Source: Candidatus Bathyarchaeota archaeon (GTDB lineage: Archaea; Thermoproteota; Bathyarchaeia; Bathyarchaeales; Bathycorpusculaceae). Taken from it: 5,627 nt of DNA. The number at the start of each line of letters is the position of its first letter. Position 1 is the first letter of the stretch. Location of the stretch: assembly GCA_030630585.1 (NCBI GenBank), contig DAOVMU010000108.1, forward strand, positions 1-5,627, in the 5' to 3' direction. The position numbers and the translations under genes were made by a program. This document shows, piece after piece, positions 1-5,627 of this stretch. The notes under the pieces are model-generated. The model saw only the letters and a program-made list of their open reading frames with translations. It had not been told where the DNA came from and did no database searches.

Positions 1-863
1 ACACTGTCTACCTTAACAGGAGAAACCCAACTTACGAGATCGGGGACACTTGTTTCATCGGGCTAGGCTATGTGGGTTTCAACGCCCGCCAAGAGATCAA
101 AAAACTCGTTCAGGATGTCCGAACCAACGCAGAAACCAAAATAGGCGTTTTCCATCAACTCTTGGACTATCCAGGGGTGCCTAACGTCCACGCAGAAGTC
201 TCACGAGGTTTCCTTAAAAATCTTGGCCTTGACTATATTCTGATGGGACATTACCATGCAGCCTACTCAGAAGAAAGACTGTTCAATCCGGGCTCGCCTG
301 AATATTGGGCCTTCGATCAAGCAGAGCAAATTAAAGTGAACTTGGATAACGGAGAAGAAACTGTTAAGCCAGCCAAGAAGCGGGGTTTCTACGTTATAGA
401 TACTGATAGTGGTAAAGGCAAGTTCGTTGAGATCAAACCCGCTAGACCTATGTTCTGCGTCACCTACGAAGCCAGCAACTTCAACGAAGCAGTTCATTTG
501 CCAGAGATCAAAGAGCACTTGGAAAAATACAACCTTGAAGGGGTCATGATAAAATCTATTGTCCGCGGAAGACACAAGTTCGGACGGATGAACCTAAGTA
601 AAGACTTGGTCTTAGAAAAGCCTCTGATCCACAACACCATCATAATGTTAACGCCCTCCGGTACTCTAGCGGAAAAGACCGACACAATAAAAGCGCAAAC
701 CGATTACCTCATTGAAAGAGGCAACGACAAAGCCCAAGCACAAAAAATCGCGGAGTGGTTGGAACACAACAAAGAAAAACTAGCTATAATGCAAAGCAAC
801 GAAATCCTACAAGCATTAAGAGAAGTTCTTGAAGCACAAGCACGCGCTGAAGGTGTCCATTAA
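1..863 (+). CDS. mre11: Mre11-family DNA double-strand-break repair nuclease, C-terminal part (5' partial)
   Basis: The frame is open from base 3 to the TAA at 861-863, and the gene begins left of the window; the GTG at 72 is internal, because the conserved fold continues upstream of it. Mre11 is the Mn-dependent nuclease that processes broken DNA ends together with the Rad50 ATPase. Visible signatures are the late metal-binding motifs of the calcineurin-like phosphoesterase fold: IGVFHQ (histidine codon 153-155), then DYILMGHYH (GHxH, 246-257), followed by FNPGSPEYW, which matches the family's NPGS segment. The N-terminal DxH and GDxxD motifs would lie outside the window. After the nuclease core come a strand-rich capping-type region (ARPMF near 445-460) and a charged, helical tail of about 60 residues, possibly the Rad50-contacting part. 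No rad50 gene follows; a convergent tRNA does. The family call is firm, although paralogous phosphoesterases cannot be fully excluded without the N-terminus. Confidence 0.85.
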   Translation, partial: TVYLNRRNPTYEIGDTCFIGLGYVGFNARQEIKKLVQDVRTNAETKIGVFHQLLDYPGVPNVHAEVSRGFLKNLGLDYILMGHYHAAYSEERLFNPGSPEYWAFDQAEQIKVNLDNGEETVKPAKKRGFYVIDTDSGKGKFVEIKPARPMFCVTYEASNFNEAVHLPEIKEHLEKYNLEGVMIKSIVRGRHKFGRMNLSKDLVLEKPLIHNTIIMLTPSGTLAEKTDTIKAQTDYLIERGNDKAQAQKIAEWLEHNKEKLAIMQSNEILQALREVLEAQARAEGVH

Positions 864-934
864 AACACCCTAGTGCGCGCTACGACTAGCGGAATATTCT
901 AGAACAAAATCCTGGTGATTTCAAGATCTAATAA
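864..934. other. Intergenic gap between convergent mre11 and tRNA-Leu
   Basis: This 71-bp gap separates two convergent units. It holds a small perfect inverted repeat, CGCTA-CGAC-TAGCG at 878-891, followed by two overlapping 8-bp palindromes, GAATATTC (892-899) and TTCTAGAA (897-904). No long T-run follows on the plus strand. On the minus strand a short TTTT (complement of 905-908) could help end the tRNA transcript. No reading frame of note is present. Confidence 0.4.
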
Positions 935-1039
935 TGCGGCGGGCCGGATTCGAACCAGCGAACCCCTATGGGAAAGGATCTTGAGTCCTTCGCCTGAAGC
1001 CGCCTGTTTTAGACTTTGACCTGGCTTGGCTACCGCCGC
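935..1039 (-). tRNA. tRNA-Leu (anticodon CAA), with apparent D-arm intron
   Basis: The reverse complement folds as a class II tRNA. Acceptor stem GCGGCGG pairs with CCGCCGC, and the discriminator is A, as expected for leucine. The D-arm begins GCC with the GG-TCAA loop signature; anticodon stem AAGGA/TCCTT closes loop CTCAAGA, giving anticodon CAA, which reads UUG. The long variable arm is TCCC-ATA-GGGG, and the T-arm is GCTGG-TTCGAAT-CCGGC. CCA is not encoded. The gene is 105 nt; removing about 20 nt from the D-arm leaves 85 nt, the normal size for an archaeal tRNA-Leu, and restores the D-stem GCC/GGC. There is no insert in the anticodon loop, the canonical intron site. It lies 62 nt downstream of the metallopeptidase gene on the same strand but has its own promoter-like element. 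Confidence 0.93.
995..1014 (-). other. Putative 20-nt intron in the D-arm of tRNA-Leu(CAA)
   Basis: Compared with the usual archaeal tRNA-Leu run GGTCAAAGGCG, this gene reads GGTCAAA, then 20 extra bases, then GGCG. The extra block sits around nucleotides 21-24 of the mature tRNA, just before the 3' strand of the D-stem. Boundaries are uncertain by one base either way, because three placements give the same spliced product. Introns at non-canonical positions, including the D-arm, are known in archaea such as Thermoproteales and are removed by the heteromeric splicing endonuclease at bulge-helix-bulge structures. I can draw a helix and a 3'-side bulge but not a strict bulge at the 5' junction, so splicing is inferred. 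The alternative is a tRNA with a defective D-arm. Confidence 0.7.
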
Positions 1040-1065
1040 ACCTAACTAACAAAACTTTCGAATCT

Positions 1066-1084
1066 TTCTTATTAATTGTTTCCC
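1066..1084 (-). promoter_or_regulatory. BRE/TATA-type promoter for tRNA-Leu
   Basis: Read on the minus strand, this stretch gives GGGAAA (BRE-like, complement of 1079-1084) followed by TTAATAAG (TATA-like, complement of 1068-1075). The TATA centre is about 32 nt before the mature tRNA 5' end, so transcription would start near 1046 with a short leader of about 6 nt for RNase P to remove. The spacing is what an archaeal tRNA gene needs. Confidence 0.5.
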
Positions 1085-1101
1085 TGAACCCTAGTTGCTA
1101 T

Positions 1102-1434
1102 TCACTTGTAGGCTTGAATGAATTTCCTTGCGAACTCATCTGCATACCTTTCGGTTCCCTTATGTCTTGTATTTGGAGTTGTTCTTAGGTGGTGGTAAAA
1201 CTCGTGCAAAATGATGAATGGTTCTTTAAGTGTGTCACTGTTCAAAACGAAAATAGTCTTCTTTTTCGCGTTGTAGCATCCAATAGTTTTTTTCTTGTGT
1301 CCTTTAGGTAAGCCTACCTTTATTTTTGGCGCATCAATATTATAATGTTTAGCAAGCAGCTTCAAAGCTTTTTCAGCTTTTCCATTCAAGATAAGCCACA
1401 CAATGAATGCATCAAATTCAGGCTTCAAGAACAC
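1102..1434 (-). CDS. Small HExxH metallopeptidase-like protein (ImmA/IrrE or SprT-like zinc fold)
   Basis: This 110-codon frame runs from a GTG to the TGA at 1102-1104. About residues 74-81 read IILHEFYH, containing the HExxH zinc-binding and catalytic motif (HEFYHH). About 15 residues later ERYADEFARKF gives the downstream acidic ligand and the E..A..FA pattern of the M78 (ImmA/IrrE-like) gluzincins. The N-terminal half, with helices KALKLLAKHY and basic strands PKGHKKKTIG and KKKTIFVL, fits the small peptidase fold that precedes the active-site helix. There is no signal peptide or membrane segment, so it should act in the cytoplasm; the substrate is unknown. No helix-turn-helix domain is attached. 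The start is weak: the frame is open only to a stop at 1453-1455, no clear ribosome site precedes the GTG, and it overlaps the preceding small frame by 10 nt. The true N-terminus may lie in that frame through a frameshift. The motif is sound; the subfamily is inferred. Confidence 0.75.
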   Translation of the reverse strand: MFLKPEFDAFIVWLILNGKAEKALKLLAKHYNIDAPKIKVGLPKGHKKKTIGCYNAKKKTIFVLNSDTLKEPFIILHEFYHHLRTTPNTRHKGTERYADEFARKFIQAYK

Positions 1435-1511
1435 CGCCTTAACATGTTTTCTTCAACATGAATAGCTACAAGGCCATCAAAGCATTTCGCCTTTTTGGTT
1501 GGAAGCTTCAT
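1425..1511 (-). CDS. 28-residue open frame overlapping the preceding stop by ATGA; micro-protein or 5' part of the metallopeptidase gene
   Basis: An ATG at 1511-1509 overlaps the TGA of the membrane glycoprotein gene (ATGA), the typical arrangement for translational coupling. The frame encodes 28 residues, starting MKLPTKKAKCF and ending MLRRCS, and stops at 1425-1427, 10 nt inside the metallopeptidase frame. The product is basic at its start and has two cysteines; I recognise no family. It fills what would otherwise be a 73-nt gap. A one-base insertion in the AAAA run (TTTT on the plus strand, 1447-1450), or a -1 slip there, would join it to the metallopeptidase and give a single protein of about 136 residues starting at the coupled ATG. 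It may therefore be a real small gene, a frameshifted gene start or a sequencing error. Confidence 0.4.
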   Translation of the reverse strand: MKLPTKKAKCFDGLVAIHVEENMLRRCS

Positions 1512-3202
1512 CCTCTTAACTTCTTCAGGTAGATTGCTGCACCTATTATAACTATTGCACCTATTCCTCCACCTATGTAGAGAGAGTATTTAATCAATAA
1601 GGGTTGTTCCTCAACTTTTATCGTCAACTGAGGGCTTAAGCTTTCATATCGAATTTCATCCTCATAGAATTTCGCTTGGACTTTCCAAATTTCAAGAGTT
1701 TCAGGTTTAAAACTTGCTGTAAAAGTGCCATTCGCCAGCGTATAACAAATCACATGTTTGGTTTCGTTTGCAGAGGTGAAACAAACAGTTATAGAAATGT
1801 TTTCATCTGGTGGAGTTAAATGACCTTTCATAGTTATGTTTTCACCTAAATGGATGACTTCACTAATCATTGTCAAGTTTAGGGCTGAAGCATACTTTAC
1901 AGAATAGTTTCCGAAGACAACAAGAGCGTTTTCTAGGACATCACTAGCTTCAACTCTGTAACTGACGAGTGTGCCAGCAGCTTGTCCTGGAATAACAGCA
2001 CTGCAAGTTCTATTGTTCACAATTTCCATTTCCAAAGTAGTCGTGTTTTTCCAGCCGGTTGTTGAGTATTGGATAGTTACATTCGTTAGATCTGTCGAGT
2101 TTGAAACGTAGGTAATAACGGTGTCGTTATGTGGATATACTTTTCCAGGGACGGTTGAAAGTTTCAAGCAAGCATTCTCAAATTCTGTTTTGACCAGAAA
2201 TTCTATTGTCCCAGAGCCCACTTCACCTATGAAAACCAGATGATAGAGGCTTTTCCCAAGATGTGGCGAAGTGAAGTTTATGAACATGTCTTGACCGTGG
2301 AACTCACAACTCGCGTAGGCTAAACCCCTATATTCTTTGCTTTCCAAGTTATAGCCGCCGAATATGTCGTCTCTTTCACCGTAAAGTCCAAGCTCCCAAG
2401 CCAACGGAACATCATTTAAAACGCTTCCCATATCTTCTTTAGGATTAGCCATCAAGTAAACCCTAGCTTCATACATATCCAGAGTTTCTGGAACCTTAAT
2501 CGAAACTTCAGTGTACTGGCTTTCAGTTACAAACTCGTAAGCCCAGCTCGTCTCGAGAACAGGCAGCTCATTCTTTTTTCCTTCAACGTAATGTTCATGC
2601 CAAACGTTACATTCAACGTTTTCAATTATCATAAGTGTTGCTTGTTGAGAACCCCTGCTTTCCCTAGGATCATTTCGCACAACAATGGTGTAGTTCCCCG
2701 AATGTTCAGGAACAAAAAAGGCTTCATCCACTGTGGTTCCTATGTGTTCAGGAAAACCAGCAGACTCGGTGTGATAACTTTCCATTTCACCGAAGGGATC
2801 ATAAACATAAAGGTCATAGTCCGTCTCAGGTTCCGACTCCGAATCTATCCATTCACCATAACAATAAAAGTGATAACTGTGATTCGCCCTAAGCGGACAT
2901 ACGATGCTCCAGTTTCGGCCTATTTGCACCTGGGAACTGTTCAGAAACACTGGAAACATGGGTTTTTCTACATAGGTCCAATTTCCCAAAATCTCTGAAT
3001 TGAGGTAGGTATGCACATACCTTTCATATTCTGGATAGCTTTGGGCTTTGGCACTAAGGTTTTGATTGGCAGCTGTTAAAACCAGAGATGCAAATATCGC
3101 TAAGGCTATTAAGATTCTTTTTCGACCAGCAATAGTATTTTTCAACGTTATCACTACGCCCTTTATTTCTTGTTCTCTCTGAAGCATAATTGTTATGAAC
3201 AT
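1508..3202 (-). CDS. Secreted, C-terminally membrane-anchored glycoprotein with PPC-like and Ig/FN3-like domains (S-layer-type surface protein)
   Basis: About 564 residues from the ATG at 3202. Other starts are the TTG at 3205, ATG at 3187, GTG at 3154 and TTG at 3145; the last two would put the basic stretch next to the hydrophobic core and give a more standard signal peptide. The signal is RKRILIALAIF plus following hydrophobic residues, about 27-45, with likely cleavage near the ALA-type site SAKA-QS at about 53. About residues 88-195 resemble a pre-peptidase C-terminal (PPC) beta-sandwich, with DYDLYVYDPFG and HSGNYTIVV. About 350-440 look FN3/Ig-like (IPGQAAGTLVSYRVEASD), followed by a second Ig-like unit (GHLTPPDENISITV) to about 535. 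A single membrane helix at about 541-559 ends in KKLRG, giving a type I topology with the bulk outside. Seventeen N-x-S/T sequons follow the signal, which suggests heavy N-glycosylation. It is probably a cell-surface or envelope protein; ligand and specific role are unknown. Its stop overlaps the next ATG, so the minus-strand genes are probably co-transcribed. Confidence 0.85.
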   Translation of the reverse strand: MFITIMLQREQEIKGVVITLKNTIAGRKRILIALAIFASLVLTAANQNLSAKAQSYPEYERYVHTYLNSEILGNWTYVEKPMFPVFLNSSQVQIGRNWSIVCPLRANHSYHFYCYGEWIDSESEPETDYDLYVYDPFGEMESYHTESAGFPEHIGTTVDEAFFVPEHSGNYTIVVRNDPRESRGSQQATLMIIENVECNVWHEHYVEGKKNELPVLETSWAYEFVTESQYTEVSIKVPETLDMYEARVYLMANPKEDMGSVLNDVPLAWELGLYGERDDIFGGYNLESKEYRGLAYASCEFHGQDMFINFTSPHLGKSLYHLVFIGEVGSGTIEFLVKTEFENACLKLSTVPGKVYPHNDTVITYVSNSTDLTNVTIQYSTTGWKNTTTLEMEIVNNRTCSAVIPGQAAGTLVSYRVEASDVLENALVVFGNYSVKYASALNLTMISEVIHLGENITMKGHLTPPDENISITVCFTSANETKHVICYTLANGTFTASFKPETLEIWKVQAKFYEDEIRYESLSPQLTIKVEEQPLLIKYSLYIGGGIGAIVIIGAAIYLKKLRG

Positions 3203-3262
3203 CAACTCTTGATTCTGAATTCAAATCAAACTAAACAGAAACATGAATAGTGATTTTCGATG

Positions 3263-3276
3263 GCAAAGTTTATTAG
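3263..3276. promoter_or_regulatory. Candidate TATA element usable by rpoB and/or the divergent surface-protein gene
   Basis: On the plus strand GCAAAG followed by TTTATTAG resembles a BRE/TATA pair; initiation about 25 nt downstream would give rpoB a leader of about 125 nt. The complement reads CTAATAAAC, which could serve the minus-strand gene with a leader of about 40 nt. Neither matches the archaeal consensus closely, and a second plus-strand candidate, GGAAATTTAGAG at about 3338-3349, would give a shorter rpoB leader. Tentative. Confidence 0.25.
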
Positions 3277-3405
3277 AAAGCTGTGCAGTTACGTTTGTAG
3301 TCCTTTAAAGTACGGAAACCGATTTTTCGAGTTGGAGGAAATTTAGAGTTTGGAAAAACCCGCATCAAGCATTCTTCACATATGTGTGTTTAGACGTAAA
3401 ATTGC

Positions 3406-3411
3406 GGGGGA
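3406..3411 (+). promoter_or_regulatory. Ribosome binding site (GGGGGA) fixing the TTG start of rpoB
   Basis: A G-run followed by A lies 9 nt before the TTG at 3421. It can pair, with one G-U wobble, with the CCUCC end of archaeal 16S rRNA. Together with the in-frame TAA at 3412-3414 it leaves TTG as the only start that keeps the conserved N-terminus. Confidence 0.5.
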
Positions 3412-3420
3412 TAATCAAAA

Positions 3421-5627
3421 TTGATTGAAATATCAAAGAATGATATACATCACCTGTTAAGAGCCTTCTTTAAGGAGAAAGGTCTAATCCGCCAGCATTT
3501 AAACTCCTACAACGAGTTCATAGACCGCGGTATGCAAGAAGTGATAGATGAAGTAAGTGAGATTTCAATAGACGTCCCTGAATATCCATACGATGTGAAG
3601 TTGGGACAGATCTGGATAATAGATCCGCACACAAGGATTACAAGCCCATACGTGACAGAAGTTGATGGCACGAAACATGAAATCTTACCCATGGAAGCAA
3701 GGCTTCGCAGTTTAACATATGCTGCGCCAGTAGCCCTTGAGATGACCCCTGTGATAGAGGGCAGGGAGCAAGACACGGAACTCGTTTTTATCGGAAACAT
3801 CCCAGTAATGCTGAAGTCAAAACTATGCTTCCTATCACAACTCTCAAGAGAAGAGTTGATAGCATGTGGAGAGGATCCCGATGATCCAGGCGGATATTTT
3901 GTAGTAAACGGTTCGGAACGGGCAATGGTGGCCATGGAGGACTTGGCCCCCAATCGTATATTAGTGGATATAGATAAAAAAGGAGTAAAGCCGGTATACC
4001 AAGCAAAGATATTTTCTACAACAGTTGGTTTCAGGGCAAGAATAGAGCTTAAGTTAAAGTCAGATGGAGCTATATATGTCTCGATGCCCGGTGTACCCAC
4101 CCTGATCCCGTTCGTAATATTAATGCGGGCTTTAGGTTTAGAATCAGATAAGGAGATAGCTGAAACAGCTTCCCTAGAAGAAGGAATACAGAGGGAGTTG
4201 GAATCCTCTTTTGATAAGGCCATAGGCGTAGATACAGTAAGAGATGCAATTCTCTTTATTGGAAATCGTGTCGCTCATGGCCAAGTTGAAGAATACCGTT
4301 TGCAAAAAGCGGAGACTGTGATTGACAGAAACTTTCTGCCACACATCGGCAGAACAAACGAAAGCAGAAAAGACAAAGCCTTGTTCCTAGGTGAAATGGC
4401 TTGCAGAGTAATTGAACTGAAACTTGGAAGAAGGAAAACGGATGATAAAGACCATTTCAAAAACAAAAGGTTAAGGCTTGGAGGTCGGTTGCTTGCGGAT
4501 CTCTTCAGAATAGCCTTCAGAAATCTCTGCAGAGACATAAAATACCAGCTTGAACGCATAGGTGTAAAGGGACCGTTAATAAATGTTTCAGCAGCAGTCC
4601 GTCCAGGAATAATAACCGCGAGGCTTAAGCATGCCCTTGCAACGGGAAACTGGGGAAGAGGAAGAGTTGGTATAACCCAACTTCTGGATAGAACAAACCA
4701 CATTTCAACTCTAAGCCACCTACGCAGATTGCAGTCACCACTAAGCAGAAGCCAACCAAACTTCGAAGCAAGAGACCTACACCCAACTCACTGGGGTCGC
4801 TTATGTCCAAACGAAACACCAGAAGGCTCAAACTGTGGTTTAGTCAAAAACCTGGCCTTGTCAGCACATATTTCAGTAGGTGTGAACCCTGAGAGAATAA
4901 GGCAGATAATTCACGGCACAGGCGTAGTACCTGCATACGAAGCAAATGAAACCTTAAAGCTTTCAGGAGCGAAGGTCTTTGTAAACGGAAACATAGTTGG
5001 GTACTGTACTTCCCCAGAAGAATTAGTGCAGGAGTTCAGGAAAAGGCGAAGAAAAGGTGAGATCTCAACAGAAGCTAATATAGCATATTTCTCAAAAGTT
5101 CATGGTGGAAGAGAAGAAGTATACGTTAACTGTGGTAAAGGTAGAGTCAGGCGACCCCTCATAATAGTTGATGAAGGCAGGCTAAGACTTGAACCGGAAC
5201 ATATTGATAGAGTGGTTTCTGGAGAATGGTCTTGGGAAGATCTTGTTAAAAACGGCATAATCGAGTATCTAGATGCTGAAGAAGAGGAAAACGCCTACAT
5301 TACCGTAAGCCTTGAAGAGGTAACTCCGGAACATACGCATGCGGAAATCGCCACATACATAATCCTCGGTATATGCACCTCTACAGTGCCATACGCAGAA
5401 CATAATCAGTCACCACGAAACTCATATCAAGCGGCAATGGCAAAGCAAGCGTTAGGCATTTACGCCACCAACTTTCAACAGCGTGCAGACTCGAGATCCC
5501 ACATTCTACATTACCCACAAACACCTTTAGTGGAAACCGCTTTGATGGATATCATAGGCTACAAACTCCGCCCTTCAGGACAAAACTGCGTCGTAGCAGT
5601 ACTGTCCTTTGAAGGCTACAACATGGA
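3421..5627 (+). CDS. rpoB: DNA-directed RNA polymerase subunit B, unsplit archaeal type (3' partial)
   Basis: The frame is open from TTG 3421 to the window edge, 735 full codons, roughly two thirds of an unsplit archaeal B subunit of about 1,100 residues. It is the second-largest core subunit, forming one side of the active-site cleft. Conserved blocks in order: GLIRQHLNSYNEFI near the N-terminus (about 21-34), YFVVNGSERAMVAMEDLAPN (from about 159), DDKDHFKNKRLRL (about 341-353), LDRTNHISTLSHLRR (about 422-436), RDLHPTHWGRLCPNETPEG with ETPEG at 465-469, HNQSPRNSYQAAMAKQALG (661-679) and FEGYNM at the edge, just before the acidic pair near the catalytic magnesium. The start is TTG because an in-frame TAA lies at 3412-3414 and the next ATG, codon 38, would remove the conserved N-terminal block. 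The reading frame crosses the B''/B' division point without interruption. rpoH is not immediately upstream; rpoA1 may follow outside the window. No disrupted motif is visible. Confidence 0.97.
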   Translation, partial: MIEISKNDIHHLLRAFFKEKGLIRQHLNSYNEFIDRGMQEVIDEVSEISIDVPEYPYDVKLGQIWIIDPHTRITSPYVTEVDGTKHEILPMEARLRSLTYAAPVALEMTPVIEGREQDTELVFIGNIPVMLKSKLCFLSQLSREELIACGEDPDDPGGYFVVNGSERAMVAMEDLAPNRILVDIDKKGVKPVYQAKIFSTTVGFRARIELKLKSDGAIYVSMPGVPTLIPFVILMRALGLESDKEIAETASLEEGIQRELESSFDKAIGVDTVRDAILFIGNRVAHGQVEEYRLQKAETVIDRNFLPHIGRTNESRKDKALFLGEMACRVIELKLGRRKTDDKDHFKNKRLRLGGRLLADLFRIAFRNLCRDIKYQLERIGVKGPLINVSAAVRPGIITARLKHALATGNWGRGRVGITQLLDRTNHISTLSHLRRLQSPLSRSQPNFEARDLHPTHWGRLCPNETPEGSNCGLVKNLALSAHISVGVNPERIRQIIHGTGVVPAYEANETLKLSGAKVFVNGNIVGYCTSPEELVQEFRKRRRKGEISTEANIAYFSKVHGGREEVYVNCGKGRVRRPLIIVDEGRLRLEPEHIDRVVSGEWSWEDLVKNGIIEYLDAEEEENAYITVSLEEVTPEHTHAEIATYIILGICTSTVPYAEHNQSPRNSYQAAMAKQALGIYATNFQQRADSRSHILHYPQTPLVETALMDIIGYKLRPSGQNCVVAVLSFEGYNM

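Larger units (their letters stand above)
3203..3420. other. Divergent intergenic region between the surface-protein gene and rpoB
   Basis: About 218 bp with no credible gene; the longest ATG frames on the plus strand are 21 and 28 codons without family resemblance. It must carry the promoters of both outgoing genes. It contains the AT-rich TATA-like elements described separately, a 10-bp perfect palindrome (3377-3386) and an inverted repeat running into the rpoB start codon (3413-3426). The small subunit gene rpoH, which usually sits just before rpoB in archaea, is absent here. Confidence 0.6.

Noticed and set aside
72..74. GTG as the start of the Mre11-like gene
   Set aside because: The frame is open to the window edge and encodes Mre11-like fold sequence (IGDTCFIGLGYVG), and the nuclease needs further metal motifs upstream.
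1447..1511. Programmed -1 frameshift as a settled explanation for the two small frames
   Set aside because: AAAAC is only mildly slippery and does not fit the classic X-XXY-YYZ heptamer in frame; a sequence error or separate genes are equally possible, so it is kept only as an alternative.
2591..2998. Plus-strand open frame of 135 codons
   Set aside because: It is antisense to the PPC-like part of the surface glycoprotein, which has a coherent signal, domain and anchor architecture; no start context or family was seen.
3507..4223. Long open frame (238 codons) on the minus strand
   Set aside because: It lies wholly antisense to the conserved N-terminal part of rpoB; its translation is rich in Ser and Thr with no recognisable domain, as expected of an antisense shadow.
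4275..4831. Two overlapping minus-strand open frames of 142 and 68 codons
   Set aside because: Both are antisense to conserved rpoB motifs (KDHFKNKR, LDRTN, ETPEG) and look like shadows.
4816..4833. Serine in ETPEGSNCGL where proline is common in RpoB
   Set aside because: This position varies among archaeal and eukaryotic B subunits, so it is not a defect.
1..5627. CRISPR array, insertion sequence, integrase or attachment-site duplication
   Set aside because: No regularly spaced repeats, transposase-like frames or long terminal inverted repeats were seen, and no clear second copy of the tRNA 3' end occurs in the window.

Overview
The window reads as archaeal chromosome, probably from the TACK side (Crenarchaeota, Thaumarchaeota or Bathyarchaeia type); the exact lineage cannot be fixed from this sequence. 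The evidence is an archaeal-type RNA polymerase subunit B that runs unsplit through the point where many euryarchaea divide it into B'' and B', an Mre11-family nuclease of archaeal type, a tRNA-Leu with no encoded CCA and an apparent intron in its D-arm, and a secreted protein crowded with N-glycosylation sequons as in archaeal surface proteins. Base composition is moderate, with no sign of a mobile element.

Layout: (1) positions 1-863, plus strand: the C-terminal part of an Mre11-like DNA repair nuclease, entering from the left edge. (2) 935-1039, minus strand: tRNA-Leu(CAA), 105 nt, about 20 nt longer than a mature tRNA-Leu, with the excess in the D-arm and a good archaeal promoter upstream. 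(3) 1102-3202, minus strand: a compact set of genes read right to left. A type I membrane glycoprotein comes first, then a 28-codon open frame whose start overlaps the membrane gene's stop (ATGA), then a small HExxH metallopeptidase that overlaps the 28-codon frame by 10 nt. The two small frames may be one gene joined by a frameshift. (4) 3203-3420: a divergent intergenic region with weak promoter-like elements and two short palindromes. (5) 3421-5627, plus strand: the first 735 codons of rpoB, leaving the right edge at the highly conserved GYNMED catalytic segment.

The genes do not form one pathway. The left and right ends are housekeeping information-processing genes (DNA repair, transcription), and the middle is a lineage-specific surface protein and protease pair. 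I found no convincing new defence or mobile system. The most unusual items are the D-arm tRNA intron and the ATGA-coupled micro-ORF/metallopeptidase overlap.
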